The notes under the pieces are model-generated. The model made no database searches. It had not been told where the DNA came from and saw only the letters and a list, made by a program, of their open reading frames with translations. Below, one piece after another: positions 1-8,378 of a stretch of 64,000 nucleotides of DNA. The stretch is taken from NCBI GenBank assembly GCA_017503075.1, contig JAFVTU010000017.1:1-64000 (forward strand), in the 5' to 3' direction. Position 1 is the stretch's first letter, and each line of letters begins with the position of its first letter. A program made the translations under genes and the position numbers. Source of the DNA: Paludibacteraceae bacterium (GTDB lineage Bacteria; Bacteroidota; Bacteroidia; Bacteroidales; Paludibacteraceae).

Positions 1-100
1 CCATTGAGGGTCGTTGTAGACTACGACGTTGATAGGCTGCAGGTGTACAAATGGTGACATAAAGCCGAGCAGTACTAATTGCCCGAGATCTTTTTCTAGA
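1..100 (+). rRNA. rrl: 23S ribosomal RNA, 3' end (partial)
   Basis: The first ~100 bases match the conserved 3' tail of bacterial 23S rRNA, including the GACTACGACGTTGATAGGCTG block and the late AGTACTAAT segment at 71-79. The 3' end is placed about 20 nt after GTACTAAT, by analogy with Escherichia coli, so it is uncertain by several bases. The rest of the gene lies left of the window, and a 5S gene follows in normal operon order. Confidence 0.93.
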
Positions 101-191
101 GAAGAGATTCTCAAATAAGCTTTTAACAAACTACGCTTTTGAACTTAGGGTGTTTGCTCTAAGCTTCTACAGTCAATACGTTAACCCCATA

Positions 192-302
192 TTTAGGTGG
201 TTATAGCGCTGAGGTCCCACCCCTTCCCATTCCGAACAGGGTCGTTAAGCTCAGCAACGCCGATGGTACTGCGTTTGTGGGAGAGTAGGTAGCCGCCATT
301 TT
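192..302 (+). rRNA. rrf: 5S ribosomal RNA
   Basis: The sequence has the usual 5S landmarks: a start near TTAGGTGGTTATAGCG, the CCCATTCCGAACAGG segment at 227-241, and the closing GGGAGAGTAGGTAGCCGCC near 279-297. It lies about 90 nt after the 23S end on the same strand. The ends are set by homology and may be off by a few bases. Confidence 0.95.
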
Positions 303-303
303 C

Positions 304-337
304 AGAGAGTCTAAGTAACAACTTAGGCTCTCTTTGT
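304..337 (+). terminator. rRNA operon terminator
   Basis: A 13-bp stem (AGAGAGTCTAAGT / ACTTAGGCTCTCT, one G-U pair) with loop AACA is followed by a T-rich run directly after 5S. This is a standard intrinsic terminator closing the rrn operon. Confidence 0.85.
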
Positions 338-404
338 TTATATATCTTTGAGGTGCTTTGTTTATATTCTCCCCTTTACACTTTATACCTTTTTTTATTT
401 AATA

Positions 405-436
405 TTTGTAAATATCAATAAAAAGCAGTACCTTTG
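405..436 (+). promoter_or_regulatory. Bacteroidota-type promoter for the TPR/HTH regulator
   Basis: TTTG at 405-408 and TAccTTTG at 429-436 are separated by 20 nt, the consensus for the Bacteroidota primary sigma factor. It sits 27 nt before the preferred ATG of the next gene. Confidence 0.75.
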
Positions 437-463
437 CAGATACAAACGATGGTATTGTGATTG

Positions 464-1999
464 ATGTTGATTAGTAATCGTTACATATTGGCTTTTTGGC
501 AAAGAATACTAGCCCTGATTGTATCTGTTGTATTATTACTCTGTTTTTCCTCTTGCAGTTCTTGGCATGAGGCGAAGGTAGTGATAGCTATGGCTGATAG
601 TATTGATCAAACAAAGCATGTGATATATGATGATACGGCTGCATTAGGCAGAACGATACGCAGCTTGGATAATCCATTTGGTAGGGTGCTGATGAGCAAT
701 ACACTGGGCAAAGCGTATTACTATATGGGGCGAAACTTAGAAGATTATCATCAACAAGTAGCAGAAGCAGCAGAATGTTACATAGAAGCAGATCGTTTGC
801 AGATTGATGACCTAATATACCGAGGGCGCGTAAATTCGTGCATGGGGTACATTTGCGCACAAAACAATAGTGATAGTCTGGCATTAATTTTCTATGAGCG
901 TGCAAGCGAAGATTTCAAAGAAAGTGGCAATGAATGGAGGTGTGCACAAATGCTATTAACAATAGCTTATCATCATATCAACCTACATCAATTCTTAATA
1001 GCGGATAGCCTTTTGCAGATAGCAAAATCCCATCAGTTGGATAGTTCGTATCAAGCACGCTATTATGAAACATGCGGACTATACCACTATGAACAGCAGC
1101 AATACAGTTCAGCGTTGGTGTATTTTCACAAAGGATTGAATTATTGGGAAAGTGAGAGAGAGAAGTTGTATAGTTATCTAAAACTAGTGCAGGTATATTT
1201 AATGCTCAATACTTTTGACAATGCTTTGCCTTATGCCCGATTAATTATTAAAAACTCTAATAATCCAAATTATTTGGTCAATGCTTACTATTGTCTGCTT
1301 CTTGACGCAAAGGCTAAACAGAATGCTGATCTTTTAAGCAAATATTCTCATGCTCGTGAGGATGCTAATAGAATGTTAAATAAGAATATGAGTAACTATG
1401 CCGAGGTATCACCTATATTGGAAGAGTATATACATAATCCTCACCCATGGCGTTGGGTGTGGGTAACAATAATAAGCTTTATTGTGCTATCTTTATTTCT
1501 ATTTTTAGGTATCATGCGATACCGTAAACATACTATAATGCACTTGAACAAGACCACTTCTCGTTTACAGGAGACCACTACTCTTTTGCACGAAGCAAAC
1601 GAAAAGATTGACAATCTATCTACGCGTATAAAGGAGCATGAGGTCGTGGAAAGTCAGTCCAAATCATCTTATTATTTCAATAAGAATATAAACTCAATAC
1701 GCTCTGAATTTCCTGCGCCTAGTAATAAATGGAATGATTATAAGCGATTGAAAAAGGATATTGATCCATGGTTGCATAATTGGTTGCGAGCGTTAGATCA
1801 ATTGAATTTGGCAGATAGAGAAAAAATATTGTGTATTTATACGCTTCTTTATCCGCATTTATCCACGGCTAAACTGGCAGAATATATGAACTATGATAAG
1901 GATGGCATTCGCGTTTTTAAGACACGGATGGTTCAAAAACTTGGCATTAAATCTTCCCAATTACCTTCATTTTTACGAAAACTATCGATAAAGGGGTAA
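464..1999 (+). CDS. Membrane-bound TPR regulator with C-terminal HTH-like domain
   Basis: The protein has 511 residues from the ATG at 464; an in-frame TTG at 461 also exists. It has a hydrophobic N-terminus with a lipobox-like FSSC around residue 31. A long tetratricopeptide-like periplasmic region follows, then a transmembrane helix around residues 325-347, a coiled coil, and a C-terminal helical domain (around 440-505) resembling the HTH of Bacteroidota one-component regulators. This layout (periplasmic TPR, one helix, cytoplasmic HTH) is shared with the gene at 11077 although the sequences are distant. It probably senses something in the periplasm and acts on DNA directly; the ligand and targets are unknown. 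It is monocistronic with its own promoter. Confidence 0.7.
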   Translation: MLISNRYILAFWQRILALIVSVVLLLCFSSCSSWHEAKVVIAMADSIDQTKHVIYDDTAALGRTIRSLDNPFGRVLMSNTLGKAYYYMGRNLEDYHQQVAEAAECYIEADRLQIDDLIYRGRVNSCMGYICAQNNSDSLALIFYERASEDFKESGNEWRCAQMLLTIAYHHINLHQFLIADSLLQIAKSHQLDSSYQARYYETCGLYHYEQQQYSSALVYFHKGLNYWESEREKLYSYLKLVQVYLMLNTFDNALPYARLIIKNSNNPNYLVNAYYCLLLDAKAKQNADLLSKYSHAREDANRMLNKNMSNYAEVSPILEEYIHNPHPWRWVWVTIISFIVLSLFLFLGIMRYRKHTIMHLNKTTSRLQETTTLLHEANEKIDNLSTRIKEHEVVESQSKSSYYFNKNINSIRSEFPAPSNKWNDYKRLKKDIDPWLHNWLRALDQLNLADREKILCIYTLLYPHLSTAKLAEYMNYDKDGIRVFKTRMVQKLGIKSSQLPSFLRKLSIKG

Positions 2000-2015
2000 A
2001 ATACATCGTAAAGCA

Positions 2016-2083
2016 CTGTTAACAAATTCAGCATACAACATGTTGATTATCAATGTAATATCCCACTATACTGTTAACAAATT
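2016..2083. promoter_or_regulatory. Paired palindromic direct repeat upstream of a promoter
   Basis: CTGTTAACAAATT occurs at 2016-2028 and again at 2071-2083, 55 bp apart. Each copy contains the 8-bp palindrome TGTTAACA. The second copy ends 11 nt before the -33 element of the promoter at 2094-2124, a plausible operator position. No binding protein can be assigned. Confidence 0.4.
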
Positions 2084-2093
2084 TCCAAATTAC

Positions 2094-2124
2094 TTGCATA
2101 TTTTGTAGTATTGTTGTAATTTTG
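2094..2124 (+). promoter_or_regulatory. Bacteroidota-type promoter
   Basis: TTG at 2094-2096 and TAatTTTG at 2117-2124 are 20 nt apart, followed by an A/T-rich leader to the ATG at 2150. The promoter and leader closely resemble those at 4221-4275, which suggests the two downstream genes came from a duplicated expression cassette. Confidence 0.65.
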
Positions 2125-2149
2125 CACAAAATTTTAAATCAACGATATT

Positions 2150-2867
2150 ATGAAACGGATTTTTATTGTTGCGTTGTTCGTACTAAGTATGTGCAATGTT
2201 TCTGTATTTGGAATGGTTCAAGAAATTATCTTGACAGAGTTGTACTCTATCAAGAGAAGCTGCAATTGAATTATTTGGAGTTTGCTCGGAAGAAGTACAA
2301 CGAGTTATAGATGCTTGGAAAGCTGTAGGTATCACTATTGATTTGTCCATACCACAATCATTATATATTACAGAAACCATATCAACTGATAGTGTATTGA
2401 TATATCGTGCTATAGATTCTATAATTGCGACAAACACAATTTATGAAGGTGCTAATGTAACATACAAAACTTCTGGAGAAATATATCTACGAGATGGCTT
2501 TTACGTTAAAAGTGGTGCTGTATTTCGTGCTCTGATTGAACAATGTTCTGACGAAACTTATAAAACTCCTCTAAGAGTTAAAAGCAAAAAAAGTACAATT
2601 TCTAAAAATCCGACGAACACATTAACTCAAATAGAGAACAAGGTTGGCATCAATCCTAATCCTTGCAATGATGTACTCATGATTAGCAATATTCCGAATA
2701 ATATATTGGCTTATCAAATATTTGATATTCACGGAAAAATGATGAGAGTTGGATATATCAATCATAATGAAATTACATTAGAAACGACTAATTTGCCATC
2801 AGGAGTTTATATCCTATCCCTATGCGCTAAACATGAATCGATCTATTTGAAATTTATCAAACAATAA
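2150..2867 (+). pseudogene. Frameshifted secreted protein with T9SS C-terminal tail
   Basis: From ATG 2150 the reading frame encodes a signal peptide (MKRIFIVALFVLSMCN...) and then ends at TGA 2267. The next frame is open from 2235 through 2867 and continues the protein, so one +1 shift between 2235 and 2267 restores a single product of about 238 residues. The downstream part has a DGFYVKSGAVFRA segment, a motif common before T9SS tails, and a C-terminal tail with INPNPCND and LPSGVYIL, matching the T9SS type A sorting domain. The broken frame could be true decay or a sequencing error. Its function before the break is unknown. Confidence 0.7.
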
Positions 2868-2875
2868 AGTAACCT

Positions 2876-3739
2876 ATGAAAAAAACAGTATTTTATTTTA
2901 CATTTTTCTGTGTGTGCACCTCATTAATGTCACAATCTCAAGCCTTAGAGGATTTATTCCCAACTTTGGCAGGCTTGCAGCGAACACATACGGTTGAGAT
3001 GTATGACTATGCTCCTAATGATGGCAAGCGCAGTGGCGGTTATCCATTGCCTTTTGCATCTGTAAAAGATACCGTTATTAATGGTAAAACATATTTGCAG
3101 TTTGGTGACTATGTTAATGGCTCTAATTATTCACTTTTTTTCTTGCGCGAGGAGAATAATAAAGTTCTGATTTATAGCAGCATACTACAAGAGGACTTGG
3201 TTTTGTATGATTATACATTAAAACTCGGAGACTCTCTACCTGCAATCACAAGTGATCATGATTATTTTTCAGATGACCATTTTACAAAACTGGATAAGGC
3301 AGAAAATATATTTACATATGTTGTTACTGATGTTTCTACAGTTATACTTTTAGACGGTATAGAGCGCAAGAAATGGATACTTAAAAATAAATATCTTCCC
3401 ATAATAGAATATGTAGAGGGTGTTGGTTGCTATGGCGAAAACACTAGTCATTCTGGAGATTTTTTTAGACTGATATATAATCATCCTTACGAAACAGAAT
3501 CTATCGGGAATCATCTCGTATGTATTAGCCAAAATGGACAACTTCTTTATTCTATGACTCAAGAAGAGATGAATAGTTTTGTTCTAAATTGTCAATGTTT
3601 AAGCAATTCTATAGAATCACTAGTAGATAATATCACAGCTCCATCTATGTCAATTCAAAAATTTATTTATAATAATCAACTGCTCATTCAAAGCAACAGT
3701 AAGACCTATAACGTTATGGGAATGGAAGTGGGAGAATAA
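2876..3739 (+). CDS. Hypothetical exported protein with short T9SS-like tail
   Basis: The protein has 287 residues with an N-terminal signal peptide (hydrophobic to about residue 19, then SQSQA). I do not recognise the central region; it is rich in aromatic and acidic residues and looks like a beta-rich secreted domain. The last ~30 residues (IQKFIYNNQLLIQSNSK then VMGMEV) resemble the short C-terminal tail of the 997-residue protein at 49918 (YIIRNGKVYTVMGNEV), suggesting export by the type IX system. It begins 8 nt after the frameshifted gene and ends at a strong terminator, so the two probably share a transcript. Confidence 0.6.
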   Translation: MKKTVFYFTFFCVCTSLMSQSQALEDLFPTLAGLQRTHTVEMYDYAPNDGKRSGGYPLPFASVKDTVINGKTYLQFGDYVNGSNYSLFFLREENNKVLIYSSILQEDLVLYDYTLKLGDSLPAITSDHDYFSDDHFTKLDKAENIFTYVVTDVSTVILLDGIERKKWILKNKYLPIIEYVEGVGCYGENTSHSGDFFRLIYNHPYETESIGNHLVCISQNGQLLYSMTQEEMNSFVLNCQCLSNSIESLVDNITAPSMSIQKFIYNNQLLIQSNSKTYNVMGMEVGE

Positions 3740-3762
3740 TCCTGCTCGGAAATGTTTTGATA

Positions 3763-3798
3763 CTCGCCCACTCTTTTGTGGACTGGGTGAGATTTTTT
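3763..3798 (+). terminator. Intrinsic terminator
   Basis: CTCGCCCA (3763-3770) pairs with TGGGTGAG (3784-3791) with one G-U pair, followed by a T6 run. It closes the transcript of the genes at 2150-3739. Confidence 0.8.
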
Positions 3799-4220
3799 AA
3801 TAATATCGTAAGTACATGTAGTTTCAAGATCGGTTAAATAGTCAAGATTCTTTTTATTGATTTTTTTTGCCAATTGATTGATAATGAAATCATTAATAAT
3901 CAACCATCTTTATAGGGTGATGAAATCTATTGCGTAGATATTTGATTTATTGTACCTTTGTCGGCGGAATGGGAAAGATGAGATCATATAGAATGCAACA
4001 AACGTGCAGAATGTTTTGTGTGGAGTGATAGGTATGAATAGTAGAAAGTTTTCTATAATAGGGCGTGTCGATGATATACCCTATTTATATATCGGCGGGA
4101 GTATTTCGGTTCTGAAGGAAGATAAGGGCATGTACAAGGCAATATTATGATTGTTTGCAGAAAATTGCTATTAATCAGAATGTTATGTCTATGTGTTTTT
4201 TGTTGGTAATCTTGAACTAT
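3799..4220. other. Non-coding stretch with gene remnants
   Basis: No convincing gene lies here. It holds an apparently orphan promoter (3930-3960) and a 38-codon open frame (4034-4150). That frame has no recognisable product and no homology I can name. The stretch sits between decayed genes and is probably degenerate DNA or an untested small RNA region. Confidence 0.4.
3930..3960 (+). promoter_or_regulatory. Orphan Bacteroidota-type promoter
   Basis: TTG at 3930-3932 and TAccTTTG at 3953-3960 are separated by exactly 20 nt. No substantial reading frame follows for about 300 nt; only the 38-codon frame at 4034 is near. It may be the surviving promoter of a lost gene or may drive a small RNA. 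Confidence 0.5.
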
Positions 4221-4251
4221 TGTGTAATTTCTTGAATTGTTGTAATTTTGC
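4221..4251 (+). promoter_or_regulatory. Bacteroidota-type promoter
   Basis: TTG at 4221-4223 and TAatTTTG at 4244-4251 are 20 nt apart. The following leader (GCAGAAAATTTTAACATACAA) is nearly the same as the leader before the gene at 2150. Confidence 0.65.
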
Positions 4252-4275
4252 AGAAAATTTTAACATACAACTATC

Positions 4276-4567
4276 ATGAAAAAAATACTTATTATCGCAT
4301 TGTTTATACATTGTTAAAACCTTAGGAGCAGATTTCGTATTTGCAGAAGACTATCAATTGCGCCCACTGAGCGAGGTTAAGACCTTTATTCAAGAAAACA
4401 AGCACTTGCCAGAAATCAAATCAGCTCAAGAGATGCAAGAGAATGGTGTGGGTGTTAATGAATTGCAGACACAACTTTTGCAGAAGATTGAGGAGTTGAC
4501 ATTGTATATTATTCAACAAGAGGAAATAATCCAAGAATTGCGTCAGGAAGTGGAACAATTAAAATAA
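4276..4567 (+). pseudogene. Internally deleted surface/tail-fibre-like protein remnant
   Basis: ATG 4276 starts a signal-peptide-like run (MKKILIIALFIHC) that stops at TAA 4315. In another frame, from about 4310 to 4567, lies the conserved C-terminus of a common Bacteroidota surface protein family: GADFVFAEDYQLRPL, then ENKHLPEIKSAQEM, then LLQKIEELTLYIIQQ and a coiled coil. The large middle of such proteins (repeats and a beta-rich stalk) is missing. The sequence therefore looks like a 5' end joined to a 3' end by deletion. The intact family resembles tail-fibre or S74-chaperone-type proteins; this copy is unlikely to work. Confidence 0.75.
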
Positions 4568-4574
4568 TAAGGTC

Positions 4575-5372
4575 ATGAAGACACATTTTATATTTTTGTA
4601 CATAGCGCTCCTGCTATTGTATAGTTGTGGTCAGAACAAACAAGGCATAGACAATGCCAATCCAGGACAAGCTAATCTGACCATCCTAAAATTTAACGAC
4701 AAGACAAGAGAAAAATATCTTGTTGCTGGTCATCCTATCATCACTTATAGTTCGATGGCTCTAGATAACACATTCACGTATGAAGAAGATACTATTAGTT
4801 TTATGTACAATCCATATATTCATTCCAGTTTATACTACACAGATATCGTACATTTTGCAGAAACGGAATTAAATATATGTGGTACTTCGCCCTATATAGA
4901 GTTGGTTGACGGATATGTTTTAGTAGATTGGAGATGGAATTATTTTCATCAGATTACTTTGGTTAGCCAGAAAGAATGGTACTCTCAACGAGTAACGGAT
5001 TTAGTACAACACCATATTTTTTCCACTAATATCTTATGGTCTGAGTTGAATAATCTATCTCCTATATATTGGGCGAACAAGCAGTGTACTCATGTAGATG
5101 TATCTGTAAACATGGTACCTATTCGATCATTAGATCAATTGCGCGGTATTAGTTCTAATCCTCCTTATCCTGATAAAGAGTTTTCTGGTGATTATAGTAT
5201 ACGATTGTATTGGGATGGATTATCTGCTCCTTTAGCACATCGTTACTATCAGGATCACTCTCCTAAATATGAGGCATATCTAGCTTTCTGTGATAGTATG
5301 CAGAATATTTACAAGAATTGCTTAATAGAGCATATTAAAAAACGAGAACTTTCCAATATTAGTATCCAATGA
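4575..5372 (+). CDS. Putative lipoprotein of unknown function
   Basis: The protein has 265 residues with a type II signal peptide: hydrophobic residues 5-17 and a lipobox LYSC, with Cys about 18, followed by GQNKQG. The rest is an unrecognised soluble domain rich in Tyr, Trp and His. The stop codon overlaps the start of the C10 protease gene by 4 nt (ATGA), which indicates translational coupling. One possibility is an inhibitor or partner of that protease, since C10 proteases are sometimes encoded beside small inhibitor proteins; no inhibitor motif is visible, so this is only contextual. Confidence 0.6.
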   Translation: MKTHFIFLYIALLLLYSCGQNKQGIDNANPGQANLTILKFNDKTREKYLVAGHPIITYSSMALDNTFTYEEDTISFMYNPYIHSSLYYTDIVHFAETELNICGTSPYIELVDGYVLVDWRWNYFHQITLVSQKEWYSQRVTDLVQHHIFSTNILWSELNNLSPIYWANKQCTHVDVSVNMVPIRSLDQLRGISSNPPYPDKEFSGDYSIRLYWDGLSAPLAHRYYQDHSPKYEAYLAFCDSMQNIYKNCLIEHIKKRELSNISIQ

Positions 5373-7015
5373 AAAGTAAATTATTACTGATAATACTATT
5401 AGCATTGTACGTTCCTATTTTTGCACAACAGGTTTCTATTGAGACTGCTCAAGAGTTCGCGAACGTTTTCATGCGGAATAACATACCTACTGCAAAGTAT
5501 AGTGCTTCTTCCACAGGTACAACAACCAGCAGTGTTTCTGTTATTAATCCAATAGGCAAAGTTGTTCAATCACCAGTAATGTATGCCGTTTCACAAGATA
5601 GTGCATGGGTGTTAGTTTCGGCAGATGAGCGTGTTACTCCAATCTTGGCATATTCAGATGCAAATACAGGAATGTTTCCAGATAAAGAAGATATGCCCGA
5701 TGGGATGATTGCTTTGTTAGAATGGTATGAGCAACAGATACAATATCTGAGAGATAGTACAAATATAACTACTATTCACGAAGGCTGGCAAAAATTTCAA
5801 CAAACTTCTAATATTAGTAATATACAATTCATTGTTCCGTCTCTATTATATCGAGATGGAATAGCAAATAGTTGGAAACAAAGTGGTAATAATGATATAA
5901 CAGGTAGTCGTTATAAAAGTTATAATAAATTTTGTCCATTAACTGAAGAAGGACGAGAAACGCTTGTTGGATGTGTTGCAGTTGCGATGAGCCAAATAAT
6001 GTGGTATTGGAAGTGGCCAAAAGCTGCAATCGTCAATGATGACATGGGAAATTCGTTAATTCGAGAGTATGATTGGGATTATATGCCAGCACAAATAAAA
6101 GACACAACTTCGATGTATTGTGTAGATATGGTTGCTAATTTGTTGCACGATGTAGGTGTTTCCGTCAATATGAATTATGGAGAGTTTGCTTCTGGTGCTT
6201 CTCCTGATAGTATCCCAAGAGCATTCAAACATACTTTTTATTTTAAGTCAAGTCAACGAGTCAATCGATATCGGAACTCTTCAAAATGGTTGAATCTATT
6301 AAAAGAAAATTTAAACAGTGGATGGCCTATCTTGTATGGAGGAAGTAATGCAAACAACAGAAGCCATTGATATATTATTGATGGATATGATTCATCAAAT
6401 AGATTCCATATTAACTATGGTTATGATAAAAGTTATGATGGTTGGTTTACATTGGATGTAGTAAGTGAGGCATCACTATACCCCTTTAATCAAAATGCCA
6501 TTCTCGACATACATCCTAATTATCCATACTGGACCCCTATGGAAATCTCTCAACAAGAAGTATGGGATACACACTTTATTATTTTGAATGGGGGACCGAT
6601 TATTATTCGTGATAAAGTGGTCGAAAACAATCAAGATGGTGTTATCTATTCTGGAGAATATGTAAAACTAACAGATGGCTTTCATGCACAAGTAGGGAGT
6701 AAATTACATATTGCGGTTAAAGAAGTTCAATGTGAAAATTTAGAATCCTCACCTCAACGCGTTGCCCCTCGGTCATCTTCTGCGAATGAGGAGGATGCGT
6801 ATTCAAATAATGGAGAAGTAATTAACAATGGCTTGGAAACTAAGACATGCGAGGTGATTGTTTCTACTTCCATTTATACTATCAGCGGTCAGTTGATACA
6901 GACCATCTCAGGCGGTAAGCATGATGTAACTCACCTACCAAGCGGTATGTACATTCTACAGCACCGTATGAGTGGTGGCAGCGTAAGATGTGAGAAAATT
7001 GCGAATAATAAATAA
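5369..7015 (+). pseudogene. C10 (streptopain-like) cysteine protease with in-frame UGA
   Basis: One frame runs from ATG 5369 to 7015, broken only by TGA at 6368-6370. The N-terminus has a signal peptide and a propeptide-like region with SAWVLVSADERVTPILAYS, typical of SpeB/PrtT-type proteases. The catalytic Cys is in VGCVAVAMSQIMWYW (Cys about 202). The likely catalytic His is codon 333, followed immediately by UGA and then YIIDGYD...FHINYGYD, the normal continuation of the family. The C-terminus carries a DGFHAQVGSKLHIA segment and a T9SS type A tail (LPSGMYILQH). A single change from a Gly codon (GGA) would explain the stop. The truncated product would end at the His and probably be inactive. 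Confidence 0.8.
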
Positions 7016-7027
7016 ATTGTAATTATC

Positions 7028-7924
7028 ATGATAAAAAAGGATTATTTACGTATTAATGAATTCGTTTCAATAAAATCTTCGAATGATATTTGGTACAAAA
7101 ATTTAAGGTTTTTGGGAAAGGGAGGAAATGGAGCCGCATTTTTAGTATTGTGCACGAGTGGAGTAAACAAGGGGTGCATATTTACACTCAAAATTTTGCA
7201 TAAAGTTTCTGATGCCAATCGTATAAATAAGTTTCAGCAGGAAGTAAAGTTTATGCAAGATCATCCACATCCTTCAAGTATGCACGAATATGACTCTGGA
7301 GTATGGAGAAATCATCCATTTGTTGTTACAGATTATATGACTACCACCTTAGAAACGTTAGTGCAAGCTGGAGAAATAGCTCTGTATGATTGTTTTCTTT
7401 ATGCATTACAATTATTGTCAGCGGTTAAGCATCTTCATAGCAAAGGATATATCCATAGGGACATTAAGCCATCCAATATATTTATTAAAGATAATACAGC
7501 AACACTAGGAGATTACGGTCTTATCAAAAAAATAGAAGATGAAGACAATAATCACGATAATAATATCATTAAGGGTTATATTGCTATGCCATTTTATTAT
7601 CGTACGCCTGAATTAGTAGGATATGCAAAAGGAGAGATGATGCCTGGTTTTGAATCGGATATATTCCAATTAGGTTTAGTGTTTACCTATATGTTTACAC
7701 ATCAAAATATTCTTTTAGAAGCAGCCGAAATAACAGAACCTGTTCAGCTCAAAAAAATTTCTGTACGTCGTGGAAAATACAGTATAAGAATTGGAAATGT
7801 TTTAAAAGGAATGTTGAATATAGACAAAGAAAAACGTTGGGATATTGATCGCATTTATACATACATAAGTAAATTATTTGAAGAATATGCTGAAGCCGAT
7901 TTACTATTAAATGGAAGACAATAA
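7028..7924 (+). CDS. Hanks-type serine/threonine protein kinase
   Basis: The 298-residue protein is a single cytoplasmic kinase domain. Visible motifs are the glycine-rich loop GKGGNGAAF (residues 30-38), the ATP-binding Lys55 in FTLKIL, the catalytic loop HRDIKPSN (Asp145, Lys147, Asn150), a DYG magnesium motif at 162-164 in place of DFG, the activation-segment end TPELVGY in the APE position, and SDIFQLG in the F helix. All catalytic residues are present. There is no transmembrane segment or extra sensor domain. It lies 12 nt after the broken protease and ends at a terminator. Its substrate is unknown; a regulatory or defence role is possible but unsupported. Confidence 0.88.
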   Translation: MIKKDYLRINEFVSIKSSNDIWYKNLRFLGKGGNGAAFLVLCTSGVNKGCIFTLKILHKVSDANRINKFQQEVKFMQDHPHPSSMHEYDSGVWRNHPFVVTDYMTTTLETLVQAGEIALYDCFLYALQLLSAVKHLHSKGYIHRDIKPSNIFIKDNTATLGDYGLIKKIEDEDNNHDNNIIKGYIAMPFYYRTPELVGYAKGEMMPGFESDIFQLGLVFTYMFTHQNILLEAAEITEPVQLKKISVRRGKYSIRIGNVLKGMLNIDKEKRWDIDRIYTYISKLFEEYAEADLLLNGRQ

Positions 7925-7958
7925 TCTAATCTATCGACTATTTTCTTTCCTATACCTC

Positions 7959-7993
7959 TCACCCAATCCCTCGTGAATTGGGTGATTTTTTTT
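7959..7993 (+). terminator. Intrinsic terminator
   Basis: TCACCCAAT (7959-7967) pairs perfectly with ATTGGGTGA (7977-7985), followed by T8. It closes the kinase transcript. Confidence 0.85.
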
Positions 7994-8316
7994 ATAAATA
8001 TGTACCGAACAATATGCATAAATGGTAGTACATACCATTTATGCTGCTTTTGTGGTCAATAGAAGTATAGTAGAAAGCAGTAATTTTGTTATAGAAGTTT
8101 ATATGTGTTTTTTAGTTATATATTGCTTTTCTCGGGGTTCTATATCTGCTACGAATAGTGTGGTTATTGTGTGGTTATTGTACGGTAATAGTGTGGTGCG
8201 AGCGGGAAAGTTGAAACATGAAAGACGGGAAGGTGGATTTCGCCTACAATAAGCCCACAGAAAGCCCATAGATGTCCCAGAGATGTCCTATGGTGGTCGC
8301 GAAACTTACAAGAAAT
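7994..8316. other. Intergenic stretch without a supported gene
   Basis: This holds a 76-codon open frame (8022-8252) with no ribosome-binding or family support, and a few short imperfect repeats (GTGTGGTTATT repeated; AGATGTCC repeated near 8270-8290). I see no RNA gene and no clear function. Confidence 0.4.
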
Positions 8317-8347
8317 TTGCATATTTCAAAAAAAGATACTATCTTTG
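8317..8347 (+). promoter_or_regulatory. Bacteroidota-type promoter
   Basis: TTG at 8317-8319 and TAtcTTTG at 8340-8347 are 20 nt apart, 31 nt before the ATG at 8379. It drives the two-gene carbohydrate-binding unit. Confidence 0.75.
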
Positions 8348-8378
8348 CAGTAAATTTTGATAGAAAAACATAATACCT

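Noticed and set aside
2235..2269. Programmed +1 frameshift in the T9SS cargo gene
   Set aside because: No slippery codon or stimulating structure is recognisable in the overlap, and the neighbouring genes are also damaged, so decay or error is more likely.
6368..6370. UGA read as selenocysteine or as a sense codon in the C10 protease
   Set aside because: Other genes in the window use TGA as a true stop, and no selenocysteine insertion hairpin is evident after the codon. A Gly/Ala position next to a catalytic His is not a known Sec site. A nonsense change or sequencing error is simpler.
8022..8252. 76-codon open reading frame
   Set aside because: The start is a weak context, the composition (mixed Val/Ile with a basic tail) matches no family, and repeats in the DNA explain the open frame.
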